Source: Acidobacteriaceae bacterium (GTDB lineage Bacteria > Acidobacteriota > Terriglobia > Bryobacterales > Bryobacteraceae). Taken from it: a stretch of DNA of 6,270 bases. Positions 1 through 5,971 of the stretch are shown in pieces. The stretch covers positions 1 to 6,270 of the forward strand of contig JAFAQG010000064.1 in assembly GCA_019246575.1 (NCBI GenBank), in the 5' to 3' direction. A model generated the notes under the pieces. That model was not told where the DNA came from. It did not search any database and saw only the letters and a program-made list of their open reading frames with translations. Made by a program: the position numbers and the translations under genes. Every line of letters starts with the position of its first letter. Position 1 is the stretch's first letter.

Positions 1-303
1 GGAATGGCAGCCGGAAGAGGCAAGGATGGCGGAGGTGGAGACGGCGGCGGTGATGGAGATGGAGGTGGGTATGCTGACGACACAGAGGGGACCGGGGATT
101 CTGGCGATTCTAATCGGCCGCCGAGACCGCCAGACGACCCTAGCGGAGATCGAGGTTACCGCGGTAGCGGTGAGGGCCGGTCGTCCGGATCTTCCCACGT
201 ATCGGGGATCTACCACATCCCGTACGGACTCGGTGAGGCAGCTGGGAAAACGGCCCGGGCGGTCAGCCACATTTTCGAATCCGGAAATTCGGAGGACGCT
301 TGA
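1..303 (+). CDS. C-terminal end of a probable TrbL/VirB6-type T4SS membrane protein (partial)
   Basis: The reading frame is open at the first base and stops with TGA at 301-303, so this is the 3' end of a gene that starts upstream. What is visible is a hydrophilic low-complexity tail: a Gly/Asp run at about residues 11-25, a Pro/Asp/Ser/Gly stretch, then a short more ordered end with an Ala-rich amphipathic segment. Glycine codons here vary at their third base, which marks this frame as the coding one, since an overlapping frame is also open. There is no membrane segment or enzymatic motif in the visible part. TrbL/VirB6 polytopic proteins often end in Gly-rich, disordered tails and their gene precedes trbF (virB8) in P-type operons, which is exactly the position here. 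The identification rests mainly on that context; another secreted or structural protein with a Gly-rich end is possible. Confidence 0.5.
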   Translation, partial: GMAAGRGKDGGGGDGGGDGDGGGYADDTEGTGDSGDSNRPPRPPDDPSGDRGYRGSGEGRSSGSSHVSGIYHIPYGLGEAAGKTARAVSHIFESGNSEDA

Positions 304-306
304 CAC

Positions 307-1059
307 ATGAAAACAAGAAACAGCGGTAGCTTGCCGGAGAAACTCGTCTATACCAAGTACTATGAGCACGACGGCGCGTTGCGCGCATACTCGAACCGGA
401 TGCTTTGGTTCGGCATCGCCGCAATCGGGATAGCCTTCACACTCACCATTCTGTTTTTCTGGGTTCGCGTTCAACCTCCGCTCGTGATTCATATCTCCGA
501 AAAGGGCGAGGCGACGGTGGTCGGAGCGTCTCCAGTATCTGCGCGACCGGCGGAGTTAGTCAGAGCGCTCGCTGCCGGAAAGCCCGCAGTTGAGGAGCCA
601 ACCGATATCGAAGGGAGGGCGGTTGTCCGCAAGTTCCTCGAGAACTATTTGATCTACACGCCATCGACCGTTGAAAAGAACTGGGCCGATGCGCTCAACA
701 TGATGACCGGGAATCTGCGGACCTTAACGCTCGCTCAGCTGCGGGACCAGGATATCGTGTCGAAAGTTCAGGAAGACGCGATCACGTCGGCGTTCCGCGT
801 TCGCTCCATCGAATCCATCAAAGGCCAGCCGTGGACCTATCTGGCATTCGGCGTCAAAGAGGTGCACCGAATTCACAACAAACTGGAATCGACAGACCGG
901 ATCGTGGCGCAGTACCACATCCGATTGCTGCAGACGGATCGCTCGGAACGCGTGCCCAGCGGATTGCTTGTCGCCGAGTACGGCGAACATCAGATGGTTG
1001 GGGAAAAGGATAACGGCCTGTCCCAGGCAAGCATGCTTATCGGGGATGGCAAGAACTAA
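307..1059 (+). CDS. trbF: VirB8/TrbF-family type IV secretion inner-membrane protein
   Basis: This 250-aa protein has the VirB8/TrbF layout: a short cytoplasmic N-terminus (about residues 1-32, with the Y-x-x-x-Y-Y-E-H type stretch just before the membrane), one membrane helix (about 33-53), and a periplasmic domain of some 190 residues. The domain contains the RKFLENYL and NWADALNMM segments expected of its helical part, followed by alternating beta-strand-like segments. VirB8 proteins dimerise in the periplasm and nucleate the inner-membrane part of the T4SS, contacting VirB9/TrbG and VirB10/TrbI. The length fits TrbF (about 250-260 aa). The start is ATG at 307, preceded by GGAGG at 292-296 inside the end of the upstream gene; only 3 nt separate the two genes, so they are translated from one mRNA. 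Unusually, the next gene is not trbG, which lies about 4.9 kb downstream. TrbF versus VirB8 naming is by gene order. Confidence 0.8.
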   Translation: MKTRNSGSLPEKLVYTKYYEHDGALRAYSNRMLWFGIAAIGIAFTLTILFFWVRVQPPLVIHISEKGEATVVGASPVSARPAELVRALAAGKPAVEEPTDIEGRAVVRKFLENYLIYTPSTVEKNWADALNMMTGNLRTLTLAQLRDQDIVSKVQEDAITSAFRVRSIESIKGQPWTYLAFGVKEVHRIHNKLESTDRIVAQYHIRLLQTDRSERVPSGLLVAEYGEHQMVGEKDNGLSQASMLIGDGKN

Positions 1060-1130
1060 CGGCTATGTACCCTGCCGGGCGGCACCGTGGAAATGCGTAT
1101 CTCGCCATAGCGCCGTTCGACGAGGAACAT

Positions 1131-1164
1131 CCGGCTGCGGCCGCAGGGTTTCGGCCGGTTTTTT
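1131..1164 (+). terminator. Probable intrinsic terminator after the trbF-like gene
   Basis: A GC-only stem can form between CGGCCG at 1138-1143 and CGGCCG at 1152-1157 (8-nt loop), or alternatively between CCGGC at 1131-1135 and GCCGG at 1154-1158. Either is followed within one base by a run of six T (1159-1164). A perfect 12-bp palindrome (1135-1146) overlaps the left arm and could compete with the terminator fold. It lies 72 nt after the trbF-like stop and only 18 nt before the next start codon, so it would limit read-through from the transfer operon into the inserted genes, or act as a regulated attenuator for them. Confidence 0.5.
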
Positions 1165-1182
1165 GTGAATGAAGGAGCAGAG

Positions 1183-1539
1183 ATGGCGACAGCAGCGGTA
1201 TTAGAAACACCGGGCGATTCGAGAGCGGCGACAGATATAAAGACGCCGAAATCTCAACCAGCCGCCAGGAATGTTGTGGGCGAGGCGGGCGGACGGCGGA
1301 GAAAACGGCGAACGGCGAAGGCGGCTGAATCCACAGCCAATGTAAGGTATTTTCTGGCGAAGCCCGCAAGCAACGGTACGCCTGAATTGGATCACGAGGT
1401 GGGAGATGAGAATTTCGCGATCATCGAGGCCTTGAAACGGGACGGAACGTTCCTTATCCTGACGGAGTGGCGTCCCAAAGTGGACCATTCCACAAAAGGG
1501 CAGCCAGTGATTACGAAAGAGCCAGTCACGCGGAAATAA
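1183..1539 (+). CDS. Small basic protein of unknown function (118 aa)
   Basis: I do not recognise this protein. It has two parts. The first half (residues 1-52) is disordered-looking, rich in Ala, Thr, Pro and Arg, with a strongly basic patch RRRKRR at 38-43 and more Lys/Arg just after. The second half (53-100) looks like a small folded unit with predicted strand-helix-strand character (VRYFLA, then FAIIEALKRDGTFLILTEW), followed by a basic hydrophilic tail to residue 118. The basic patch suggests binding to nucleic acid or to an acidic partner, which is inference. ATG at 1183 is chosen because GAAGGAG at 1171-1177 sits 5 nt upstream; an in-frame GTG at 1165 would overlap the T-run of the terminator. 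It is the first gene of the block that separates the trbF-like and trbG-like genes. Confidence 0.7.
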   Translation: MATAAVLETPGDSRAATDIKTPKSQPAARNVVGEAGGRRRKRRTAKAAESTANVRYFLAKPASNGTPELDHEVGDENFAIIEALKRDGTFLILTEWRPKVDHSTKGQPVITKEPVTRK

Positions 1540-1736
1540 GCGGCACGTTTTTTATAAATCGGCACCGGCTTCATTGATGTCGAAGCGACCCGGAGCCTGA
1601 CCGGGAAAGTGCTGGTTCGGCTACTCGCCGTGTTCCGTTATTCAGGCTTTACCCCTCGCACGGGACACAAGAGACGCTGATGCCGGCGACTCCCTTGCCG
1701 TCCTGTGCTCACCTCACAGACAGCAAAGGAGAAGAC
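1540..1736 (+). promoter_or_regulatory. Leader of the membrane-protein gene, with hairpin before the ribosome binding site
   Basis: This 197-nt stretch has no convincing gene. A TATAAA (1553-1558) resembles a -10 box but has no good -35 at the usual distance. At its end a small hairpin forms from CTGTG (1703-1707) with CACAG (1715-1719), extended by GT/AC (1700-1701 with 1720-1721) around one bulged base. The strong ribosome binding site AAAGGAGA (1725-1732) follows immediately, 4 nt before ATG at 1737. An 11-base string CCCGGAGCCTG (1589-1599) recurs in the leader of the polymerase gene at 2312-2322. Confidence 0.35.
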
Positions 1737-2135
1737 ATGTTCCTTCACCGAGTGAAGATGAACTGGAAAAGATATCAGACAGCCGCGGAGATCATTCTGC
1801 TCGTTGCGATGATCAGGGTATTCTGCGAAGTCTGCTTAAGATGGGCGCCATTGGATTACATTCGTGCTCTCGAGCTGGCAACGTTCGCGATAGCAGGAAT
1901 GGCCGCTCTGGCGTTTCTCAAATCCTTGTGGGAGCTGGGAATCGCTTACCACAAAAAGCTCCGCATGTTTGTCGTTGCATTGCGGACATTCAGCCGTGCT
2001 TATTGGAGTAATAAGACCACGGCAGTCATTTCGGTAACGCCGGCCCAAACACGTACGTTTGGAATGGCCGAATATACAACGCGTGTAAGCAGCGAAACGA
2101 CTCGGCGAACATCGGCCGTTGCTCGTTCCCAGTAG
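1737..2135 (+). CDS. Small two-helix membrane protein of unknown function (132 aa)
   Basis: I do not recognise this protein as a member of a named family. It has a short basic N-terminus, a hydrophobic helix at about residues 16-36 (interrupted by R27 and E31, with cysteines at C30 and C33), a short loop, and a second, cleaner membrane helix at about 45-63. A soluble tail of about 65 residues rich in Thr, Ser and Arg follows, with a Trp/aromatic segment near its start. ATG at 1737 is preferred because AAAGGAGA lies just upstream; an in-frame ATG at 1680 lacks a ribosome binding site and would add a hydrophilic, non-signal-like extension. It sits between the small basic protein and the RNA polymerase-like protein and could anchor one of them to the membrane or to the secretion channel; that is inference from position only. 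Confidence 0.65.
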   Translation: MFLHRVKMNWKRYQTAAEIILLVAMIRVFCEVCLRWAPLDYIRALELATFAIAGMAALAFLKSLWELGIAYHKKLRMFVVALRTFSRAYWSNKTTAVISVTPAQTRTFGMAEYTTRVSSETTRRTSAVARSQ

Positions 2136-2430
2136 CCTGGAACAGATCGATGCTCTCGCGGTATCCGAATACGCGACGTGGAGTGGATGCGCACCGACAA
2201 TCGTGTAGTTTGCCACATCCAAGCTCGCGAATTTTCAGAAAACAAACAGACAGGATCGGGTTGAGCAGCTAACTCGATTCTCTCTTCTTTCTCAAACAGA
2301 ACCACGGCTCTCCCGGAGCCTGGTGCAGGTCGAAGCAGTGAACCGGCAGCAGGCAAATAGGAGAGACCGAAGCGCTCTCCGTGTTCTGCCTGTTGCGCAC
2401 ACAACAGCACAGAACAAAGGAGATACGCAA
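2136..2430 (+). promoter_or_regulatory. Long (295 nt) leader of the polymerase-like gene
   Basis: No convincing gene lies here on either strand. The frame of the downstream gene opens with a GTG at 2323, but the 36 codons it would add lie across a hairpin and have no ribosome binding site. A pyrimidine-only tract (about 2279-2291) lies mid-leader. CCCGGAGCCTG (2312-2322) repeats a string in the preceding leader (1589-1599), and CCGTGTTC follows at some distance in both. No promoter with both boxes could be seen. The length of the leader and its 3' structure suggest post-transcriptional control. Confidence 0.3.
2382..2422 (+). promoter_or_regulatory. Hairpin abutting the ribosome binding site of the polymerase-like gene
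   Basis: TGTTCTG (2382-2388) pairs with CAGAACA (2410-2416), and inside it CTGTTG (2390-2395) pairs with CAACAG (2402-2407). That gives 13 base pairs with a small 1x2 internal loop and a 6-nt terminal loop. The last paired base is the first A of the ribosome binding site AAAGGAG (2416-2422), which lies 8 nt before ATG at 2431. The structure would leave the GGAG core free but adjacent, suitable for control by a protein, an RNA, or by stabilising the mRNA 5' end. Which of these applies cannot be told from sequence. Confidence 0.55.
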
Positions 2431-5115
2431 ATGTCAGATGTGAAGAGAAGGAGTTTGCTGCGCGTCATCGCACTCGAAATCACCGAAGACGGCGCAGTGC
2501 TCAGGAAGAATATGGCAGTCGATCGGGAAAGCCAGCTCGAAAACACGCTCCTGAAGGCGGATTATCCGGATGTTCGGGTAGCGACGATCGACATTCCACA
2601 GGCGCCGCTTGACGAATACCAGCAGGCAATGGTCGAGCATTCGCTGGGGAAAAAGATCGAATACGAAGGCATCGAGTATCGGCTCGTCGGCGCGTCGGCA
2701 TCCGCGAAAAGCGGAAAGTATTACGCCGTCGACGCTGCACACGCGAACCGGATTGCCAAACGGTTTCGGTACTGGCCCGAAGCAGCCGTGACGTATTTTG
2801 GAATTCTCGTATCGCCCTGTAGGGTGTGTGTCGAGTTTCCAAATGCCCGCGTGTTCGTGGTCAAAGATCACGATCTGGGCACGAATGACTGTCGCGGTTG
2901 GATTCGCCGTTCCCTGTTCGAACGGTTGGGCGTTCCGAGCGGTCACTTCTATCAGTTCCGGATGTCTTTCGACGGCGCTCAGGCGAAAGGCAGCTTCAAG
3001 GTGATGGAGGACGATGTCGCCGATGCCTTGTCGGCGGATATAGTGGTTCCTCGCTCGAGCTGCAAGCCGGAGTATGGAAAGACAGAATGTTCCCGTGCCT
3101 GTCCTGTGAGCACGGGACGCATAGCCGGGCAATATTCGACCGGGCGCGTAGTGATCGGCATTCGAGAACTGTCACGCAACCTCGAATTCTCGTCGTCGTA
3201 CACGCTGGTCGAGCATGCACCGCTTCAGTCGATCGAAACCGAGATCAAGCCGGTTGCTTTGGCTGCGGTGAACCAGGTCCGGGATGCTGTCCGGAACAAC
3301 GACTTCGGCGAGCTGTTCAAACTCATCGGAGTATCCGACGAAGTGGAACTGCTCCGCTCGGGTGAAACGTTGCCGGACACAGAGCATACTTCAGCCGAAC
3401 ATACGGTCGTTGAAGCACTGCTCAAAGCCGATGCCACCGGATATTGGGTCCGGCACCCGTTCGTAAACAATCATCTGCAACGAATGATGGCGAAGTGGGC
3501 CTTCAAGCTGTGCACCGCCGGTGGATTCAAGCTGCCGGCCTTCGCACTCGCAGATGATGGGTACCTTGTCCTTCATGACGGCAGGATCTACTGCGGCTCC
3601 GATTGGATGCCCGAGTGGACCGCCATTGCAGACGTGGATTCCGACCGGATGCTGGTGGTGCGTTATCCAATACGAACCAAAGGAGACCTGCTGCCGGTCC
3701 GGCGTCTGGATGAAGTCAAGGCGCTCGATTTGGTGATGCGGGCCCTCGCCAGACAGCACTGCCGCATGGATTCTTCCTCTGTGCTTCAGGCGATCGTTCG
3801 CAATCAACTGAAGCTCGAGGGGACCTGCACGATCCACGCGGAAACGGCGAAAAAGAACGGCGGCGACTACGACTTCGACTGGATCTGTCTGGTCGAAGGC
3901 AACCGCTTCCCGCTGTTTGTTGAAGATCGGGTGAGGTATACCCCACCAGGCGAGAACACGAAAAACAAGCAGAGCAAAAAAGAGTCTCCCTGGTGGAACC
4001 TGCCGCAGGTCGCGTATTCTGCGAAAGGGAATGCGATCGGCGCCATCACCGACCTGAAAACGTCCTGTCTGGCCGCGGGCAGGCCGGATCTCGCGGATCT
4101 TTGCGCGATCGAACTTCAGAAGGCGCTCGATCAGTTGAAGTGGGGTGTCGAGCCGAATCGGGAGATCATCGGGCAGATTCGTCAGGAAGTGGGGACTGCA
4201 TCATGGCTCAAACTGAAACGCCTAAAACGGGTTTCCGAGCTGCCCATGCAGATTCCAACGGCGAGCACCGACAGGATCGGAAGCTTGTACAACTTCATCC
4301 GGAAGGAAATCGACGACTTCTTTTCGGATGTACGGCCGCTCGAGGACTTTCGCGGAGCGATCTGCGGAGGGACTTACGATCGGGACATGCGGGCGGAAGT
4401 CGGCCTAATCGCACGCATGTATGCGGTTAACGTTGGCCTGCTGATGGAAAAGCGTGCTGGGTACGAAGACGCTGCCGCCGCGGCCCAACACGAACTCGAG
4501 GAGTTCCCGATGGCGGAAGCCCGAGCCTCGAACGAAGGAGCAAAACGCCGGAGGGAGTTGTTGCGAAGACGCAATCAGGCCGTGGCTGCGCTTCATTTTC
4601 ATGATGAGCAGTCGGGCCGGGAGCTGCGGAATCTCACGAACATCATCCGTAAGTGGGCAGAGCGGAAGCACGCCAGGGAACTCGATTGGTTAACGGCGAT
4701 CTGGGATTACTGCTCGAAGAGCAGACGCCCGGATGCGAGCCGTCCTGCAAGTTCGGGCAGCCTGCCGTTCTATGCCTTTCCGCAACTGGTCGTAGATCAG
4801 GTGGTGGAGCGGACGGGCGGACGGCCCATCACAGTGGCGCTTCCGAAGCTCGTCGACGGCGAGGTTCGAATCGACGAGGCGGGCAACGTGTATCTGCTCG
4901 AGGAGGTTCCGGACGGAGCGGGCTTTACGATGCTCCGCGAGACCCTTGTTCTGCAGGTTCCGGGAGACGGCCGCGTACTCAGCGATAATGGACGATCTCA
5001 TCAGATCCCCTCATTCGCTGTTTGTGCGGGGGCTGCGCAGATTCGTGGCGGAAAACTTACGTTTCCGAACACGCAACAGCGGCCCGGTGTTCCGAAACCC
5101 AACACAAACGAGTGA
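2431..5115 (+). CDS. Two-barrel (DPBB) RNA polymerase-like protein, related to QDE-1/RDR-type RdRPs and YonO-like polymerases
   Basis: This 894-aa protein follows the motif order of single-chain double-psi beta-barrel RNA polymerases. Residues 77-92 (EYEGIEYRLVGASAS) match the RdRP stretch before barrel 1. Barrel 1 shows the DCRGWI-RRSLFERLGV segment (153-168), like the D-G-x-G-x-I helix of RdRPs, then FYQFRMSFDGAQAKGSF with K186 at the family's conserved G-x-K-G lysine, then VVPRSSCKP (205-213), like R-P-S-x-x-K. A helical bridge (about 250-360) leads to barrel 2: GYLVLHDGRIYCG (377-389), VVRYPIRTKGD (409-419; RxP at 411-413) and the metal-binding site DYDFD (D479, D481, D483), in place of DbDGD. 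AKGNAIGAITD (531-541) resembles the post-catalytic helix region. Residues about 600-894 are a family-specific end, with a charged helical span (671-765). Expected activity is NTP polymerisation on a DNA or RNA template, in the cytoplasm; the template type is unknown. The start is ATG 2431 with AAAGGAG at 2416-2422. A terminator follows directly. The assignment is by eye. Confidence 0.75.
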   Translation: MSDVKRRSLLRVIALEITEDGAVLRKNMAVDRESQLENTLLKADYPDVRVATIDIPQAPLDEYQQAMVEHSLGKKIEYEGIEYRLVGASASAKSGKYYAVDAAHANRIAKRFRYWPEAAVTYFGILVSPCRVCVEFPNARVFVVKDHDLGTNDCRGWIRRSLFERLGVPSGHFYQFRMSFDGAQAKGSFKVMEDDVADALSADIVVPRSSCKPEYGKTECSRACPVSTGRIAGQYSTGRVVIGIRELSRNLEFSSSYTLVEHAPLQSIETEIKPVALAAVNQVRDAVRNNDFGELFKLIGVSDEVELLRSGETLPDTEHTSAEHTVVEALLKADATGYWVRHPFVNNHLQRMMAKWAFKLCTAGGFKLPAFALADDGYLVLHDGRIYCGSDWMPEWTAIADVDSDRMLVVRYPIRTKGDLLPVRRLDEVKALDLVMRALARQHCRMDSSSVLQAIVRNQLKLEGTCTIHAETAKKNGGDYDFDWICLVEGNRFPLFVEDRVRYTPPGENTKNKQSKKESPWWNLPQVAYSAKGNAIGAITDLKTSCLAAGRPDLADLCAIELQKALDQLKWGVEPNREIIGQIRQEVGTASWLKLKRLKRVSELPMQIPTASTDRIGSLYNFIRKEIDDFFSDVRPLEDFRGAICGGTYDRDMRAEVGLIARMYAVNVGLLMEKRAGYEDAAAAAQHELEEFPMAEARASNEGAKRRRELLRRRNQAVAALHFHDEQSGRELRNLTNIIRKWAERKHARELDWLTAIWDYCSKSRRPDASRPASSGSLPFYAFPQLVVDQVVERTGGRPITVALPKLVDGEVRIDEAGNVYLLEEVPDGAGFTMLRETLVLQVPGDGRVLSDNGRSHQIPSFAVCAGAAQIRGGKLTFPNTQQRPGVPKPNTNE

Positions 5116-5120
5116 AGAAT

Positions 5121-5158
5121 CGCAGGGTGGAATGAAAAACGGCCACCCTGCGCCTTTT
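5121..5158 (+). terminator. Intrinsic terminator after the polymerase-like gene
   Basis: CGCAGGGTGG (5121-5130) and CCACCCTGCG (5143-5152) form a perfect 10-bp stem with a 12-nt loop, followed by CC and four T (5155-5158). It begins 5 nt after the stop codon of the polymerase-like gene and so closes that transcription unit. Confidence 0.8.
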
Positions 5159-5304
5159 CGGTCACCTCCGCAGCTGAAGTTCCTTTGACGGACGTCGCGC
5201 CGCAGGGTTTTAGTCTTGCGTAATTAGTGCGCATGTCGTTTGAAAAACGAGACGCCGCGAGCTAAGTGCGCGGTCTGACAGCGTCGTAGATATAGACTGT
5301 GCGA
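5159..5304 (+). promoter_or_regulatory. Intergenic region with possible promoter and a stem-loop
   Basis: There is no gene in this stretch. TTGACG (5185-5190) followed after 18 nt by TTTAGT (5209-5214) is a weak sigma-70-like pair that could start transcription of the downstream gene. A stem-loop forms from CCGCG (5255-5259) with CGCGG (5269-5273), extended by AGA (5250-5252) with TCT (5274-5276) across a 2-nt bulge. It has no T-run and is therefore not a terminator. No clear ribosome binding site precedes the next start. Confidence 0.25.
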
Positions 5305-5760
5305 ATGGATTTCATCGAAACTCGGAACGGCCGGTCTCACGTCGTATTGCTTCAACACCGCATGCGCCGCGCTGAGCGTGCGCTTCTGATCAGCACGCTT
5401 GCCTGGATTGCCGTAGCCGTTGTCGGCGTGGTGTTTCTTTGTACGACGAGCTTCAGTGTTGTACAAGCGCAGTCCCAAAAGCTTCGCGTTCGTGAACTTG
5501 ACATAGTTGACCAGAAGGGAAGGGAGCGCATTGTGATCGCATCTCCTCTTCCGGATCCCATAGTCAACGGCAAAGTAGGGCATCGCATCAGAGTTGTGTC
5601 AGCCGCGGTTCAATTCAAGGCGCCGGACGGAACCGAGCAGGGGGGTATTGCCCTCTCGGACGATGGATCCTTTATGTTCGGAATCGACGACGAGAGTGGC
5701 CGCGAGAGAGCACATCTTTACTACATTCCAACACGTGGCTCCGGCGTTTATCTTCAGTGA
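5305..5760 (+). CDS. Membrane-anchored short-repeat protein, ended early by an in-frame TGA
   Basis: This is a 151-aa product with a basic N-terminus, one hydrophobic segment at about residues 26-46 (signal anchor), then an exported domain. The domain repeats a hydrophobic-x-hydrophobic-x-D-x-x-G-x-x-x-hydrophobic pattern: LDIVDQKGRERIVI, VQFKAPDGTEQGGIAL, FMFGIDDESGRERAHLYY. Such repeats suggest stacked beta-hairpins on the periplasmic side. The reading frame ends at TGA 5758-5760, but the same frame goes on for 37 coding-like codons that complete further repeat units, so the stop looks like a recent nonsense change (a GGA glycine codon would give Q-G-E-N). The start is uncertain: ATG 5305, GTG 5299 and ATG 5362 are all in frame and none has a good ribosome binding site. 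I recall similar proteins in Acidobacteriota, with low certainty. The function is unknown, and no link to the secretion system is evident beyond position. Confidence 0.6.
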   Translation: MDFIETRNGRSHVVLLQHRMRRAERALLISTLAWIAVAVVGVVFLCTTSFSVVQAQSQKLRVRELDIVDQKGRERIVIASPLPDPIVNGKVGHRIRVVSAAVQFKAPDGTEQGGIALSDDGSFMFGIDDESGRERAHLYYIPTRGSGVYLQ

Positions 5761-5874
5761 GAAAACAGCAAGGAAACGGCTTCTCTGCTGATTCCTGCCA
5801 GGGGTCAACACCCGAAATTGGAGATGACAGACCAGTTTGGGAAAACTGTGGCGATTGTGCCGCCACAGCGGTGA
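5761..5874 (+). pseudogene. In-frame continuation of the interrupted repeat protein
   Basis: After the TGA at 5758-5760 the frame stays open for 37 codons to a second TGA at 5872-5874. The translation contains SLLIPARGQHPKLEMTD and FGKTVAIVPP, which carry the same hydrophobic/D-x-x-G pattern as the repeats upstream. The full-length ancestral product would be 189 aa. Stop-codon read-through or a sequencing error would explain the same pattern. Confidence 0.55.
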
Positions 5875-5909
5875 TGTAAGCGGTTTTTCCACGGCGGTCA
5901 ACGAGAAAA

Positions 5910-5937
5910 TTGACAGTCCGCGTCTGCCGGGCATTTT
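5910..5937 (+). promoter_or_regulatory. Possible sigma-70 promoter for the trbG-like gene
   Basis: A perfect TTGACA (5910-5915) is followed after 16 nt by CATTTT (5932-5937), a poor -10 match. It lies 34 nt before the start codon of the trbG-like gene. It would restart transcription of the transfer operon downstream of the inserted genes and their terminator. The support is the -35 box and the position only. Confidence 0.3.
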
Positions 5938-5971
5938 TGGAGCGATCTCCGAAGGCAGGCAGACTCTTCCT

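Noticed and set aside
26..310. Alternative + frame whose stop overlaps the trbF-like ATG
   Set aside because: The overlap is attractive, but the wobble-varied glycine codons belong to the other frame (1-303), and this frame gives no family-like sequence.
1680..1736. ATG 1680 as start of the two-helix membrane protein
   Set aside because: There is no ribosome binding site before it, whereas ATG 1737 has AAAGGAGA just upstream; the extra residues are not signal-like.
2323..2430. GTG start extending the polymerase-like protein by 36 residues
   Set aside because: There is no ribosome binding site, the extension spans a stable hairpin, and ATG 2431 has an excellent site at 2416-2422.
2434..3132. 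232-codon open frame on the - strand
   Set aside because: It lies wholly inside the polymerase-like gene, has no recognisable domain, and is antisense to the barrel-1 motifs. It is a shadow of GC-rich coding sequence.
5860..5888. Possible terminator (CCGC/GCGG followed by five T)
   Set aside because: The stem has only 4 bp with a 16-nt loop; too weak to call.
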